This document shows positions 1 through 13,801 of a stretch of 64,000 nt of DNA, piece after piece; within the stretch, counting starts at the first letter, position 1; every line of letters begins with the position of its first letter. This stretch comes from Parahoeflea olei. GTDB lineage: Bacteria; Pseudomonadota; Alphaproteobacteria; Rhizobiales; Rhizobiaceae. The DNA lies in NCBI RefSeq assembly GCF_001703635.1, contig NZ_LQZT01000034.1, positions 222,753 to 286,752 on the forward strand, in the 5' to 3' direction. The notes under the pieces are model-generated. The model saw only the letters and a program-made list of their open reading frames with translations, was not told where the DNA came from and made no database searches. The position numbers were made by a program, and so were the translations under genes.

Positions 1-1137
<1,137 letters not shown>

Positions 1138-1265
1138 TTAGGGCTGTTCGCCCTTGGCTTGCGACGGCGCCGGCAGACACCCGGCTACAGGCCATCGCCT
1201 GAAATTCATAATGTCCGCGAGGTGCGCGGGTATTATCCCCTCCCCACCTCGGCGGGACGGAGACT

Positions 1266-1292
1266 GGCGCGAGGGATCCCGTCCCTCGCGCC
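1266..1292 (-). terminator. Hairpin in the rpoB-rpoC junction
   Basis: A perfect 11-bp inverted repeat (GGCGCGAGGGA / TCCCTCGCGCC, 5-nt loop) sits just after the rpoB stop codon. There is no T tract, so it is more likely an RNA-processing or mRNA-stabilising hairpin, or a partial attenuator, than a full terminator, because rpoC must be read from the same transcript. Confidence 0.5.
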
Positions 1293-1301
1293 TTCCAGGC
1301 T

Positions 1302-5474
<4,173 letters not shown>

Positions 5475-5636
5475 CGTCGCTCCTTGTAATTTGCATCCGG
5501 GCCTGCAACAGACGGTCGCCGCTGGCCAAGCGACCCCGTCATCCAAATGACTTCGTTCAATCTCGTCTCGTCTACCAGGACGGCGCGGCCGGAGTGCCTT
5601 GCGGTCTGATGAGAAACCATCCTTTTGAAGAACCCA

Positions 5637-5670
5637 TTACCCAAAAGCCGTTTTGCCGGCTTTTGGGTAA
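5637..5670 (-). promoter_or_regulatory. Strong hairpin in the rpoB leader
   Basis: A perfect 14-bp inverted repeat (TTACCCAAAAGCCG and its complement) with a 6-nt loop lies between rplL and rpoB. No run of T follows on the minus strand, so a processing site or a weak attenuator is more likely than a full stop. In E. coli the same junction carries an attenuator and an RNase III site; by position this may be an analogue. Confidence 0.6.
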
Positions 5671-5688
5671 TCGGTCGATCGACGGGCA

Positions 5689-5718
5689 CGTCCGGGGAAG
5701 GATGACCTTCCCCGGACG
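5689..5718 (-). promoter_or_regulatory. Hairpin just after rplL
   Basis: A perfect 13-bp inverted repeat (CGTCCGGGGAAGG / CCTTCCCCGGACG, 4-nt loop) begins 13 nt after the rplL stop. Together with the hairpin at 5637-5670 it forms a tandem pair in the rplL-rpoB spacer, suited to partial termination or 3'-end processing. Confidence 0.6.
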
Positions 5719-5730
5719 CTGTATGGCGAA

Positions 5731-6108
5731 TTACTTGATTTCGACCTTTGCGCCGGCCTCTTCAAGCTTCTTCTTGATGTCGTCGGCTTCGCCCTTCGAC
5801 ACGGCTTCCTTGACGGCCTTCGGAGCGGCTTCCACCAGATCCTTGGCTTCCTTGAGGCCGAGGCCGGTGATGCCGCGGACTTCCTTGATGACGTTGATCT
5901 TGTTGGCGCCGACATCGGCCAGGATCACATCAAATTCTGTCTTTTCTTCGGCAGCTTCAGCCGGAGCAGCAGCGCCGCCAGCGGCAGCAACAGCCACCGG
6001 AGCAGCGGCGGAGACGCCCCACTTTTCTTCGAGCATCTTCGAAAGCTCAGCAGCTTCCAGGACGGTCAGGTTGGAAAGGTCTTCCACGATTTTGGCGAGA
6101 TCAGCCAT
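5731..6108 (-). CDS. rplL: 50S ribosomal protein L7/L12
   Basis: Ribosomal stalk protein that recruits GTPase translation factors. The 125 residues comprise the N-terminal dimerisation helices ([26 protein letters not shown]), an Ala-rich hinge, and the C-terminal domain ([38 protein letters not shown]). The second of two closely spaced ATG codons is chosen: AAGGA is 9 nt upstream of it but only 3 nt from the first, and homologues begin MADLAKI. It is the last ribosomal gene before rpoB, 61 bp after rplJ. Confidence 0.97.
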   Translation of the reverse strand: MADLAKIVEDLSNLTVLEAAELSKMLEEKWGVSAAAPVAVAAAGGAAAPAEAAEEKTEFDVILADVGANKINVIKEVRGITGLGLKEAKDLVEAAPKAVKEAVSKGEADDIKKKLEEAGAKVEIK

Positions 6109-6169
6109 TTTCATACTTCCTTGTATTCGGTTCGAACCGGTTTTGATCTAGTTACAGCGAAGTTCCGCC

Positions 6170-6688
6170 TTATGCGGCTTCGTCCTTCCGGGCGTAGGCG
6201 CCAATGACGCGCGCCACCGCACCCGCGGGTGCGTTGACGATCTGGGCGATGCGTGTCGCCGGGGTCTGAATAAGACCGACCAGCTTTGCGCGCATCTCGT
6301 CGAGCGACGGCATCGTGGCGAGAGCCTTGATCCCTTCGGCGTCGAGAATGGTCGCCCCCATCGCGCCACCAAGGATGACCAGCTTGTCGCTGACCTTGGT
6401 GAACTCGACGGCGATCTTCGGAGCGGTCACCGGATCCTCGCAATATGCGATGAGCGTCTGACCGGTGAAGAGGTCGGCGACCCCCTCGGACTCCGTGCCC
6501 TGAAGAGCGATCTTGGCAAGGCGGTTCTTCGCGACCTTGACGGTGCCGCCGGCTGTGCGCATGCGCGACCGAAGGTCGTTCATCTGCGCAACCGTCAGAC
6601 CGGCGTAGTGGGCCACGACAACCGAACCGGCGTTGGTGAAAACACCGTTCAGTTCCGCGACGAATTCGCGTTTTTCCGCTCTATCCAC
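6170..6688 (-). CDS. rplJ: 50S ribosomal protein L10
   Basis: Stalk base protein that anchors L7/L12 dimers. The 172-residue product starts at a GTG codon ([17 protein letters not shown]), preceded by GGAG at 8 nt; homologues begin [10 protein letters not shown], whereas the longer reading with an upstream ATG adds residues not typical of L10. Conserved stretches include [36 protein letters not shown] and [15 protein letters not shown]. In bacteria L10 bound to L12 usually represses its own mRNA through the leader, and a long leader is present here (6689-7037). Confidence 0.96.
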   Translation of the reverse strand: MDRAEKREFVAELNGVFTNAGSVVVAHYAGLTVAQMNDLRSRMRTAGGTVKVAKNRLAKIALQGTESEGVADLFTGQTLIAYCEDPVTAPKIAVEFTKVSDKLVILGGAMGATILDAEGIKALATMPSLDEMRAKLVGLIQTPATRIAQIVNAPAGAVARVIGAYARKDEAA

Positions 6689-7037
6689 TGCGTTTCTCCA
6701 GTTGGCAAGTGATGCATGCACCACCTGCCGGGTTTGCCTTTGCCGCCAGGGATTCTCGCGAATCCGCAAGCGACGCTTGAGGATCCTGTCCCCTTACGCC
6801 GGAACCGAAACACGGTAGCGGCACAAGGCAAGCTAGGTTCGAACCGCTGGGGCATTCACCCCGAAAACGGAACTTACCCGTCTCATGCAGGCCTTGCGAT
6901 TAAGGCCATCCCCGAGGGGACAACCACCTGCAGTCTCGGACAGGGAGACCGGAACCCGAAGGTCCCGGACCTTTCCGGCCCAAAGGCCGGAAACTGATGA
7001 AAACCGGGACATTGCCCCGGTTTTCTAAACTTCTGTA
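6689..7037 (-). promoter_or_regulatory. rplA-rplJ spacer, likely L10 autoregulatory leader
   Basis: This 349-bp stretch has no convincing gene. A hairpin directly after rplA (7000-7024) is followed, in the direction of transcription, by another perfect hairpin at 6972-6993 (TTTCCGGCC, CAAA loop) and then about 280 nt of GC-rich sequence. Position and length fit the ribosomal protein L10 leader family, which binds the L10-L12 complex; the kink-turn itself was not resolved by eye. The spacer may also hold a promoter for rplJL-rpoBC. Confidence 0.5.
7000..7024 (-). terminator. Terminator-like hairpin after rplA
   Basis: AAAACCGGG and CCCGGTTTT form a 9-bp stem with a 7-nt loop, beginning about 14 nt after the rplA stop. 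The A/T ends of the stem supply a short T run. It probably ends or attenuates the rplKA transcript. Confidence 0.6.
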
Positions 7038-7736
7038 TCAGGCGACGGTGATCGACGACGGGTCGATCTTGACGCCCGGGCCCATGGTCGAGGAAATCGC
7101 CACGCGCTTGACATAGTTGCCCTTGGCGCCCGACGGCTTGGCCTTGATGACCGCATCGGCGAAAGCGCGGATGTTCTCCTGGATCTGCTCGGCGCCGAAC
7201 GAGGCCTTGCCGATCCCGGCATGGACGATGCCGGCCTTTTCGACGCGGAACTCGACGGCTCCGCCCTTCGAGGCCTTGACGGCGCCGGCCACGTCGGCGG
7301 TCACGGTGCCGACCTTCGGGTTCGGCATCATGCCGCGCGGGCCGAGCACCTTGCCGAGACGGCCGACCAGCGGCATCATGTCCGGCGTCGCGATGCAACG
7401 GTCGAACTCGATGGTGCCGCCCTGGACTATTTCGACCAGGTCTTCCGCACCGACCACGTCCGCGCCGGCCGCACGGGCCTCTTCGGCCTTGTCGCCGCGG
7501 GCGAAGACGCCGACGCGCACGGTACGGCCGGTGCCATTCGGCAGGTTGACGACGCCACGGACCATCTGGTCGGCATGGCGCGGATCGACGCCGAGATTCA
7601 TCGACACTTCGATGGTCTCGTCGAACTTGGCGATGGCGCGATCCTTGATCAGGGACACGGCTTCGTCGAGCGGGTAGAGCTTGTTGCGGTCAACGCCTTC
7701 GTTGACCTTCTGCATGCGCTTTGCAATCTTTGCCAT
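7038..7736 (-). CDS. rplA: 50S ribosomal protein L1
   Basis: L1-stalk ribosomal protein, 232 residues, the usual length. It begins [17 protein letters not shown] and carries the family signatures [38 protein letters not shown] and [19 protein letters not shown]. Its start is only 4 nt from the rplK stop, so the two genes are cotranscribed and probably translationally coupled. In many bacteria L1 represses its own operon by binding the mRNA; no specific site could be assigned here. Confidence 0.98.
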   Translation of the reverse strand: MAKIAKRMQKVNEGVDRNKLYPLDEAVSLIKDRAIAKFDETIEVSMNLGVDPRHADQMVRGVVNLPNGTGRTVRVGVFARGDKAEEARAAGADVVGAEDLVEIVQGGTIEFDRCIATPDMMPLVGRLGKVLGPRGMMPNPKVGTVTADVAGAVKASKGGAVEFRVEKAGIVHAGIGKASFGAEQIQENIRAFADAVIKAKPSGAKGNYVKRVAISSTMGPGVKIDPSSITVA

Positions 7737-7740
7737 GGTC

Positions 7741-8169
7741 TTAGCCCTTCACTTCCAGGCCCATGGAGCGGGCGGAGCCCTCGACCATGGCCATCGCGCC
7801 TTCGATGTCGGCTGCGTTGAGGTCCTTCATCTTGGCCTCGGCGATCGCCCGCACCTGATCCTTGGTCACGGAGCCGGCGAGTTCCTTGCCGGGCGCCTTG
7901 GAGCCGGACTTGAGCTTGGCTTCCTTCTTGAGGAAGTAGCTCACCGGCGGCTGCTTGCGCGCGAAGGTGAAGGACTTGTCCTGGTAGTAGGTGATGACGA
8001 CCGGAATCGGCATGCCCTTTTCCATGTCCTGCGTGGCGGCATTGAACGCCTTGCAGAATTCCATGATGTTGATGCCGCGCTGACCAAGAGCCGGACCGAT
8101 CGGGGGCGACGGGGTCGCCGAACCTGCCGGAACCTGCAGCTTGAGCTGGCCTGCAACTTTCTTAGCCAT
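7741..8169 (-). CDS. rplK: 50S ribosomal protein L11
   Basis: GTPase-associated-centre protein of the large subunit, 142 residues. The N-terminal domain reads [44 protein letters not shown], with the proline-rich thiostrepton-site motif intact, followed by the rRNA-binding domain ([40 protein letters not shown]). It sits directly before rplA and after nusG, separated from nusG by about 200 bp containing a strong hairpin. Confidence 0.98.
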   Translation of the reverse strand: MAKKVAGQLKLQVPAGSATPSPPIGPALGQRGINIMEFCKAFNAATQDMEKGMPIPVVITYYQDKSFTFARKQPPVSYFLKKEAKLKSGSKAPGKELAGSVTKDQVRAIAEAKMKDLNAADIEGAMAMVEGSARSMGLEVKG

Positions 8170-8319
8170 TTTCTCTCTGCCTTTTGTTTGCGACAGCGCC
8201 GGAGCGCCATCCTGTGCCGGACCTGCCGGCGGCTGCGGTTGCGTGGTGCGGCTCGCAGACCGGCTTCAGCCTGCCCACCTTCCACGCGCGTTCGCTGCCG
8301 GCCGGGCCGGCAACGCAAA

Positions 8320-8359
8320 TGCCCGCCCGCGCCTTCGTGACGAAAGCGCGGGCCGGGCA
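8320..8359 (-). terminator. Long hairpin after nusG
   Basis: An almost perfect stem of about 18 bp (GCCCGCCCGCGC arm against GCGCGGGCCGGGC) with a 3-nt loop starts about 9 nt after the nusG stop and is followed on the minus strand by TTTGCG. It is probably a terminator or attenuator separating secE-nusG from rplKA. Confidence 0.55.
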
Positions 8360-8368
8360 CAAATCCTG

Positions 8369-8899
8369 TCAGACCTTCTCGACCTGACCGTATTCGAGTT
8401 CGACCGGGGTGGCCCGACCGAAGATGGACACTTCGACCTTGAGGCGCGAGCGCTCTTCGTCGACTTCCTGAACGGTGCCGTTGAACGAGGCGAACGGACC
8501 GTCGGAGACCCGCACCTGCTCGCCGATCTCGAAGGCGATCGAGGGCTTCGGGCGCTCGACGCCCTCCTGCACCTGCGTGAGGATGCGCTCGGCTTCGGAA
8601 TCCGGAATCGGAACCGGCTTGGAATCGCTGCCCAGGAAGCCCGTGACCTTCGGCGTGTTCTTGATCAGGTGGAACGCCTCGTCGGTCAGATCGGCGCGCA
8701 CCATCACATAGCCCGGAAAGAACTTGCGCTCGGCGTCGACCTTGCGGCCGCGACGCACCTCGACGACCTTCTCGGTCGGCACCAGGATCTTCTCGAACAG
8801 ATGGCTCAGCCCCTTCTGGCGGGCCTGCTCCTCGATCGAGTCGGCAACCTTCTTTTCGAAATTCGAATAGGCGTGAACGATGTACCAGCGTGCAGTCAT
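8369..8899 (-). CDS. nusG: Transcription termination/antitermination factor NusG
   Basis: Elongation factor linking RNA polymerase to ribosomes and Rho. The 176 residues hold the NGN domain ([26 protein letters not shown], then [32 protein letters not shown]) and a C-terminal KOW domain ([52 protein letters not shown]). The start at 8899 is used because GGAGGG lies just upstream; the longer in-frame extension overlaps secE. It follows secE by 13 nt, the near-universal secE-nusG pair. Confidence 0.97.
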   Translation of the reverse strand: MTARWYIVHAYSNFEKKVADSIEEQARQKGLSHLFEKILVPTEKVVEVRRGRKVDAERKFFPGYVMVRADLTDEAFHLIKNTPKVTGFLGSDSKPVPIPDSEAERILTQVQEGVERPKPSIAFEIGEQVRVSDGPFASFNGTVQEVDEERSRLKVEVSIFGRATPVELEYGQVEKV

Positions 8900-8912
8900 G
8901 TTACCCTCCGCC

Positions 8913-9113
8913 TCATGCGCCGACATTCAGGATGAGCGAGATCGCCCAGCCCAGCGCCTGGTCGGCCGCAAAGAAGAAAATGGAGGCCAGAATCACCATC
9001 ACGAGCACCATGATCGTCGAGATCGAGGTCTCGCGGCGCGACGGCCACTTCACTTTCGCGGTTTCGGTCCGGACCTGCTGGAGGAACGTAAACGGATTTG
9101 TTCTTGATGCCAT
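8913..9113 (-). CDS. secE: Preprotein translocase subunit SecE
   Basis: Small SecYEG subunit in the inner membrane. The 66 residues have the short one-helix form: cytoplasmic amphipathic part ([20 protein letters not shown]) and one transmembrane helix ([27 protein letters not shown]). The VKWPSRRET stretch is the family signature. The start [10 protein letters not shown] was chosen from homologue length; its ribosome-binding site is weak (GTGGAC). The gene lies between tRNA-Trp and nusG. Confidence 0.95.
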   Translation of the reverse strand: MASRTNPFTFLQQVRTETAKVKWPSRRETSISTIMVLVMVILASIFFFAADQALGWAISLILNVGA

Positions 9114-9321
9114 TTTTTGTCCACGCTTATACGGCGCGTAAAGCCGGTCTCCCAGCCCCACACACCGCGTGTCTGTTATCGACTACATAAAGCCCGATTC
9201 CCGAAATCACAAGAGGGAGCAGGCTTTTTTATCCATCTGCAGCGGATGTGGCCCGAAGCTTGCTACCGGCAGGCCGTTCCGCACCAGTCGGGGCCGCGCC
9301 GAATCCGGCACCTTGGCCGGC

Positions 9322-9397
9322 TGGCAGGGGCAGCAGGACTCGAACCTGCGACCTACGGTTTTGGAGACCGTCGCTCTACCAACTGAGCTATACCCCT
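9322..9397 (-). tRNA. tRNA-Trp (anticodon CCA)
   Basis: The 76-nt minus-strand sequence folds as a complete cloverleaf: acceptor AGGGGTA pairing with TGCCCCT, D arm with AGCTCAGTTGGTAGAGC, anticodon loop CTCCAAA (CCA), T arm with GGTTCGAGTCC, and a genomically encoded CCA end. The tuf / tRNA-Trp / secE order is widely conserved. Confidence 0.97.
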
Positions 9398-9641
9398 AGG
9401 CTGGTGGCGGTCCTGATAGCGTCAAAAGCGGGGGCATTGCAACAAAGAAGTGACGGCAAAAGCGATACCCGCGGCATTTTTTGTGTGTGACCCCGAAACC
9501 GTCGGCCTGCAGGACGGCGACAGACCCGTCCCAAGCCGGTTTCCAACCGCCCGGACCCGCCATCGGCCGGGGCCTGAAGCGCCTCCCCGCGTGCCTGCCA
9601 TCTTGCGGAATCGCGGTGCGCTGTCACGCCCCGGTGCGGCG

Positions 9642-10292
9642 TCAGGCCGCACGCTCAAGCGCATCGATATCGGCACCGGTGATCGCTTCGACATTGCGCT
9701 CGATCCGCTCGACCGGCCAATCCCACCAGGCAACCGCCAAGAGCCGCCGGATGGTGTCGGGATCGAATCGCCTGCGCACGACGCGGGCGGGATTGCCGGC
9801 CACCACGGCGTAATCGGGGACGTCGCGCGTGACCACGGCGCGCGACGCGACGATCACGCCATTGCCGATGCTGACACCCGGCATCACCACCGATTCGAAA
9901 CCGAGCCAGACATCGTTGCCGATCACGGTATCGCGCTGGCCGCCGATCTCCTTGGCATAGGCGCCGATCAGTTCCTGTTTGAACACCGCGAAGGGGAATG
10001 TGGAAAAGCCGCTCATGGCATGGTTGGCCGAGGCGGTGATGAAGCGGCACCCGGCCGCGATCTGGCAAAAGCGGCCGATCCGCAACTGCTCGGGCGCGCC
10101 GGGATAGAGATAGGGTGCAATCTCCGAAGCATAGTCTGCGGGCGTGTGATCGCCCGAGTAATAGCTGAAGGCGCCGATGGTGATGTTCGGGTGGTCGATC
10201 ACCTGGTTGAGATGCACGGTCCCCTCATGGGGCGTGCCGTCGGGCAGGACGATCGGGTGGCGCAAGCCGGAGTCGAGAAAGGGTCGCTTCAT
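9642..10292 (-). CDS. CatB/Vat-type hexapeptide-repeat acetyltransferase
   Basis: Left-handed beta-helix acyltransferase of the xenobiotic (chloramphenicol/streptogramin) type, 216 residues. Seen: NITIGAFSYYSGDH near the N-terminus, then isoleucine-rich hexapeptide turns (LRIGRFCQIAAGCRFITASANHAMSGFSTFPF, DTVIGNDVWLGFESVVMPGVSIGNGVIVASRAVVTRDVPDYAVVAGNPARVVRRRF). The His in SANHAM matches the catalytic His of this family. The start at 10292 has a weak AGAGAA site. It lies between tuf and tRNA-Trp, where core gene order usually has nothing, so it is probably an insertion. Actual substrate, including whether it modifies any antibiotic, cannot be told from sequence. Confidence 0.85.
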   Translation of the reverse strand: MKRPFLDSGLRHPIVLPDGTPHEGTVHLNQVIDHPNITIGAFSYYSGDHTPADYASEIAPYLYPGAPEQLRIGRFCQIAAGCRFITASANHAMSGFSTFPFAVFKQELIGAYAKEIGGQRDTVIGNDVWLGFESVVMPGVSIGNGVIVASRAVVTRDVPDYAVVAGNPARVVRRRFDPDTIRRLLAVAWWDWPVERIERNVEAITGADIDALERAA

Positions 10293-10526
10293 CAGATGGT
10301 TCTCTTTGCTGTCGATGACCTGGTCCGGGCGGGCTGATCTCCCGAGGGGCTCCCCTCGCCGCCTAGCCGATCCTCCCGGAGGATGCGACCAGGCTGGCTC
10401 CGCACCGTGTCGAGACTGCAACGAAGTTGCGCCGGCTATCGTTCCACGGCCCGGCATGCGGGGCCGCCCGAAGACCGGGCACGGCGGTTCCTTGGGCAGG
10501 CTCCCGCGCCCCGCAGCCGGGCGCGA
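10293..10526. other. Gene-free spacer upstream of the acetyltransferase
   Basis: No gene seen. The GC-rich spacer contains several short inverted repeats near 10340-10380 (for example GAGGGG/CCCCTC) and must hold the promoter for the acetyltransferase, but no clear -35/-10 pair was found. Confidence 0.4.
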
Positions 10527-10757
10527 AAAACGCGCCTTGCGGCGCGTTGTGCAATCCCTTCGGTGCGGTCGGCCGCTTTGCGTCCTCGCCGATACGATCA
10601 TCGATTACTCGATGATCAAGGCGACGATGCCGGCGCCGCAAACAGAAAACGCGCCTCTCGGCGCGTTTTCCAATCTCTTGAGTGCCGTCGGCGGGCTTGC
10701 ACCATCGCCGACGCGAAAATCGATTACTCGATGATCGAGGCGACGATGCCGGCGCCG
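10527..10757 (-). repeat. 119-bp tandem duplication of the tuf 3' end and terminator
   Basis: Two copies with a period of exactly 119 bp align without gaps: about 10527-10638 and 10646-10757. Each contains the last 13 or so tuf codons, the TAA stop and the terminator hairpin. The 39-bp coding tail differs at one position (the spare copy would read GIVALIIE instead of GIVASIIE), whereas the roughly 74 bp of noncoding sequence differs at about 18 positions. The distal copy has no upstream tuf reading frame and is a nonfunctional gene-end fragment. Confidence 0.9.
10646..10669 (-). terminator. tuf terminator
   Basis: AAAACGCGCC, GAGA loop, GGCGCGTTTT on the minus strand: a 10-bp stem ending in a T run, about 55 nt after the tuf stop. 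A degenerate second copy lies at 10527-10550 in the duplicated segment. Confidence 0.85.
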
Positions 10758-11899
10758 ACGGTGCGGCCGCCTTCGCGGATGGCGAAGCGCAGCTTCTCTT
10801 CCATCGCGATCGGCACGATCAGCTGAACTTCAGCCGAGATGTTGTCGCCCGGCATCACCATTTCCGTGCCTTCCGGCAGCGTCACCACGCCCGTCACGTC
10901 GGTCGTGCGGAAGTAGAACTGCGGACGGTAGTTGGTGAAGAACGGCGTGTGACGGCCACCCTCTTCCTTGGTCAGGATGTAGGCTTCTGCCGTGAACTTG
11001 GTGTGCGGCTTGACCGAACCCGGCTTGCACAGGATCTGGCCGCGCTCCACGTCCTCGCGGCCGATGCCGCGCAGCAGTGCGCCGATGTTGTCGCCGGCCT
11101 GGCCCTGGTCGAGCAGCTTGCGGAACATTTCAACGCCCGTGCACACCGTCTTCTGGGTGGCGCGGATACCGACGATCTCGATTTCCTCACCGACCTTGAC
11201 CACGCCGCGCTCGACGCGACCGGTCACAACCGTGCCGCGGCCCGAGATCGAGAACACGTCTTCGATCGGCATCAGGAACGGCTGGTCGATCGGACGCTCG
11301 GGCGTCGGGATGTATTCGTCGACGGCAGCCATCAGCGCGCGGATCGCGTCTTCGCCCTGGGCCTTGTCGCCATCGTTGAGCGCGACCAGGGCCGAGCCCT
11401 TGATGATCGGAATGTCGTCGCCCGGGAAGTCGTAGGACGACAGCAGTTCGCGCACTTCCATCTCGACGAGCTCGAGCAGCTCCTCGTCGTCGACCTGGTC
11501 GACCTTGTTGAGGAACACCACCAGCGACGGAACGCCGACCTGACGGGCGAGCAGGATGTGCTCGCGGGTCTGCGGCATCGGGCCGTCAGCGGCCGAAACC
11601 ACCAGGATCGCGCCGTCCATCTGCGCGGCACCCGTGATCATGTTCTTCACATAGTCGGCGTGGCCGGGGCAGTCGACGTGGGCGTAGTGGCGCTTTTCGG
11701 TTTCGTATTCGACATGCGCCGTCGAAATGGTGATGCCGCGGGCCTTCTCTTCCGGCGCTGCGTCGATCTGGTCGTAGGCCTTGAATTCACCGTAGAACTT
11801 CGTGATCGCTGCCGTCAGCGACGTCTTGCCGTGGTCAACGTGACCGATCGTGCCGATGTTCACATGCGGCTTAGTGCGCTCGAACTTACCCTTTGCCAT
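10724..11899 (-). CDS. tuf: Translation elongation factor Tu
   Basis: GTPase that delivers aminoacyl-tRNA to the ribosome, 391 residues. The P loop GHVDHGKT is at residues 19-26, switch [11 protein letters not shown] and the guanine-specificity NKVD motif follow, and domains 2 and 3 are complete to the end [15 protein letters not shown]. The start [14 protein letters not shown] has AAGGAC immediately upstream. Alphaproteobacteria usually have two tuf genes; this one matches the copy upstream of tRNA-Trp/secE. Its 3' end is duplicated just downstream, which suggests past recombination between tuf copies. Confidence 0.98.
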   Translation of the reverse strand: MAKGKFERTKPHVNIGTIGHVDHGKTSLTAAITKFYGEFKAYDQIDAAPEEKARGITISTAHVEYETEKRHYAHVDCPGHADYVKNMITGAAQMDGAILVVSAADGPMPQTREHILLARQVGVPSLVVFLNKVDQVDDEELLELVEMEVRELLSSYDFPGDDIPIIKGSALVALNDGDKAQGEDAIRALMAAVDEYIPTPERPIDQPFLMPIEDVFSISGRGTVVTGRVERGVVKVGEEIEIVGIRATQKTVCTGVEMFRKLLDQGQAGDNIGALLRGIGREDVERGQILCKPGSVKPHTKFTAEAYILTKEEGGRHTPFFTNYRPQFYFRTTDVTGVVTLPEGTEMVMPGDNISAEVQLIVPIAMEEKLRFAIREGGRTVGAGIVASIIE

Positions 11900-11977
11900 C
11901 GTCCTTAATCCTGTAATCCTGTTGGCAGACTGTGGAACCGGACATCTAGACGCCGGCTCCCGCGATGAGTTACCGCG

Positions 11978-12006
11978 ACATAAGGCTTTGGATCGGCTTT
12001 CGCAAG
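11978..12006 (-). promoter_or_regulatory. Candidate tuf promoter
   Basis: On the minus strand CTTGCG is followed after exactly 17 nt by TTATGT, resembling the alphaproteobacterial housekeeping sigma pattern (CTTGAC-N17-CTATAT). It would give a leader of about 70 nt for tuf. Assigned by eye only. Confidence 0.4.
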
Positions 12007-12184
12007 CACAAATCTCGCGGTGCCCGGGCGGGGAACGGCCGGCCGGGCCGTGGCGGACCCGGGTCCGCGACGCCAGAATCGATCCCTTGCACAAAGCGCG
12101 GAACCAAATACCGGCTGCCGCGTTCCTTGCAGGCGGGCCGCGTGCGCGCCGGGCCCGATCATGCCCGCGTTTCCGGAGACAGCC

Positions 12185-13720
12185 ATGACCAATTTGCCCC
12201 CCCGAAGCCTGATTTCAGCGGCGGCGAGCCTCTGCGTGCTCGTCCTCGGCCTCACCGCCCCTGCGCCAGCGGCAACCGGGGGCGATCCGGCCGCATCCGG
12301 CGTTTCGGAGGACGGCCGCTATCTCTCGATCGCCGCCGGCTGTGCCGCCTGCCACACCGCGCCGGGCGGCAAGCCCTATGCCGGCGGCACGGTGCTCTCG
12401 ACCCCGTTCGGCAAGCTCGCCGCCCCCAACATCACCCCGGACCCGGAAACCGGAATCGGCGGCTGGACCCGCGACGATTTCGAAGCCGCCCTGCGCCAGG
12501 GCCGCGGCAAGGACGGGATGCCGCTCTATCCGGCGATGCCCTACACGCACTACACCGGGATGACCGATGCGGACATCGATGGGCTCTGGTCCTATGTCAA
12601 ATCGCTCACCCCGGTGACCAACAAGGTCGAGGTCAACCGCCTGCCTTTCCCCTTCGACATCCGCGCCTCGCTCTATCTGTGGCAGACGCTCTATTTCGAG
12701 CCCGGCCGGTTCGAGCCCGACCCCGCCAAGAGCGAGGAGTGGAACCGGGGGGCCTATCTGACCCATGCGCTCGGCCATTGCGGCGCCTGCCACACGCCGC
12801 GCGACGCACTCGGCGGACCGCTCAAGGATCATGAATTCGAGGGCGCCCGCATCGAGGAATGGTATGCGCCCGACATTTCCAACCGGCCCGGCTCGGTGAT
12901 CGCCGACTGGGACGTGGACACGCTCAAGGCACGGCTCGACGGCACCGACGGCGGCAATCATGCGATGGTCGGCTCGATGCGCGATGTCGCCAAGGAACTC
13001 AAGCAGATGAGCGACGCGGATCTGCACGCGATCGCCACCTATCTCAAGGATCAGCCGGCACGGCCCGAGCAATCCCCCGCGCCGGCCGTGGCGGAGGCGG
13101 AGATCGGCGCCGGCACCGCAGAGCTCTATCAGTCGAAATGCCAGGCCTGCCACGGCGCCGACGGGCGCGGCACCCCGGGGATTGCCGCCTCGCTGGTCGG
13201 CGCCGGCGCGGTGCTGGCCGACAAGCCGCACAACGTCATTTCCGTGCTGCTCGAAGGCATCGGCCCCGAAGGCACTTATGGCGTGATGCCGAGCTTCCGT
13301 CCCCTGTCGGACACCGACATCGCCCGGCTGGCCAATTATGTGCGCTCGTCCTGGGGCAATGACGCGCCCGCGACCGCCGGCCCCGATCTGGTGCACGCGC
13401 TGCGCCGGGTGACGGACTCCGATCCCGCGGCCCTCAAGGCCGCCTATTGCCCGAATGTGGAAGCGGGCAAGGCGGATGCGGCGCTGCGCGCACGGCTCGC
13501 CGAACTCGCCACGCATGCCACCGTCAGCCCCGACGAAGTCCGGGATCTCGCAGGCCGCTACGACGCGCTCAATCCCGGCGCGAGCCGCGAAGACCGGATG
13601 CGCGACCTGGGCGGCCTGATGTGCCAGGAAGTGGTCAAGACCGGCGCCGGAAAATCGACCGTGATCCTGCGCGAACTCAACCTGTTCAACGCCCTGATGC
13701 AGGATTTGAACGCCGGATAG
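12185..13720 (+). CDS. Exported three-haem cytochrome c, dehydrogenase-subunit type
   Basis: The 511-residue protein has a signal peptide ([23 protein letters not shown]) and three c-type haem sites: CAACH at 53-57, CGACH at 199-203 and CQACH at 319-323. This is the layout of membrane-bound cytochrome subunits of alcohol, fructose or gluconate dehydrogenases, which pass electrons from a periplasmic flavo- or quinoprotein to ubiquinone. After the third haem domain is a further segment of about 110 residues with two lone cysteines ([15 protein letters not shown]) that I do not recognise. No dehydrogenase catalytic subunit is nearby, so its electron donor is unknown. The start has GGAG 7 nt upstream. 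It diverges from tuf. Confidence 0.85.
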   Translation: MTNLPPRSLISAAASLCVLVLGLTAPAPAATGGDPAASGVSEDGRYLSIAAGCAACHTAPGGKPYAGGTVLSTPFGKLAAPNITPDPETGIGGWTRDDFEAALRQGRGKDGMPLYPAMPYTHYTGMTDADIDGLWSYVKSLTPVTNKVEVNRLPFPFDIRASLYLWQTLYFEPGRFEPDPAKSEEWNRGAYLTHALGHCGACHTPRDALGGPLKDHEFEGARIEEWYAPDISNRPGSVIADWDVDTLKARLDGTDGGNHAMVGSMRDVAKELKQMSDADLHAIATYLKDQPARPEQSPAPAVAEAEIGAGTAELYQSKCQACHGADGRGTPGIAASLVGAGAVLADKPHNVISVLLEGIGPEGTYGVMPSFRPLSDTDIARLANYVRSSWGNDAPATAGPDLVHALRRVTDSDPAALKAAYCPNVEAGKADAALRARLAELATHATVSPDEVRDLAGRYDALNPGASREDRMRDLGGLMCQEVVKTGAGKSTVILRELNLFNALMQDLNAG

Positions 13721-13728
13721 AACAAAGA

Positions 13729-13757
13729 CACGGACGGGAATCCCCTCCCCGTCCGTG
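13729..13757. terminator. Bidirectional terminator-like hairpin between convergent genes
   Basis: CACGGACGGG and CCCGTCCGTG form a perfect 10-bp stem with a 9-nt loop, between the cytochrome c stop and the end of the enolase-superfamily gene. There is no long T tract on either side. Confidence 0.6.
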
Positions 13758-13801
13758 CCGTGCGCAGCCTCGCCTGAGCGCGATGTCTGGTCGTCCGCGC
13801 C

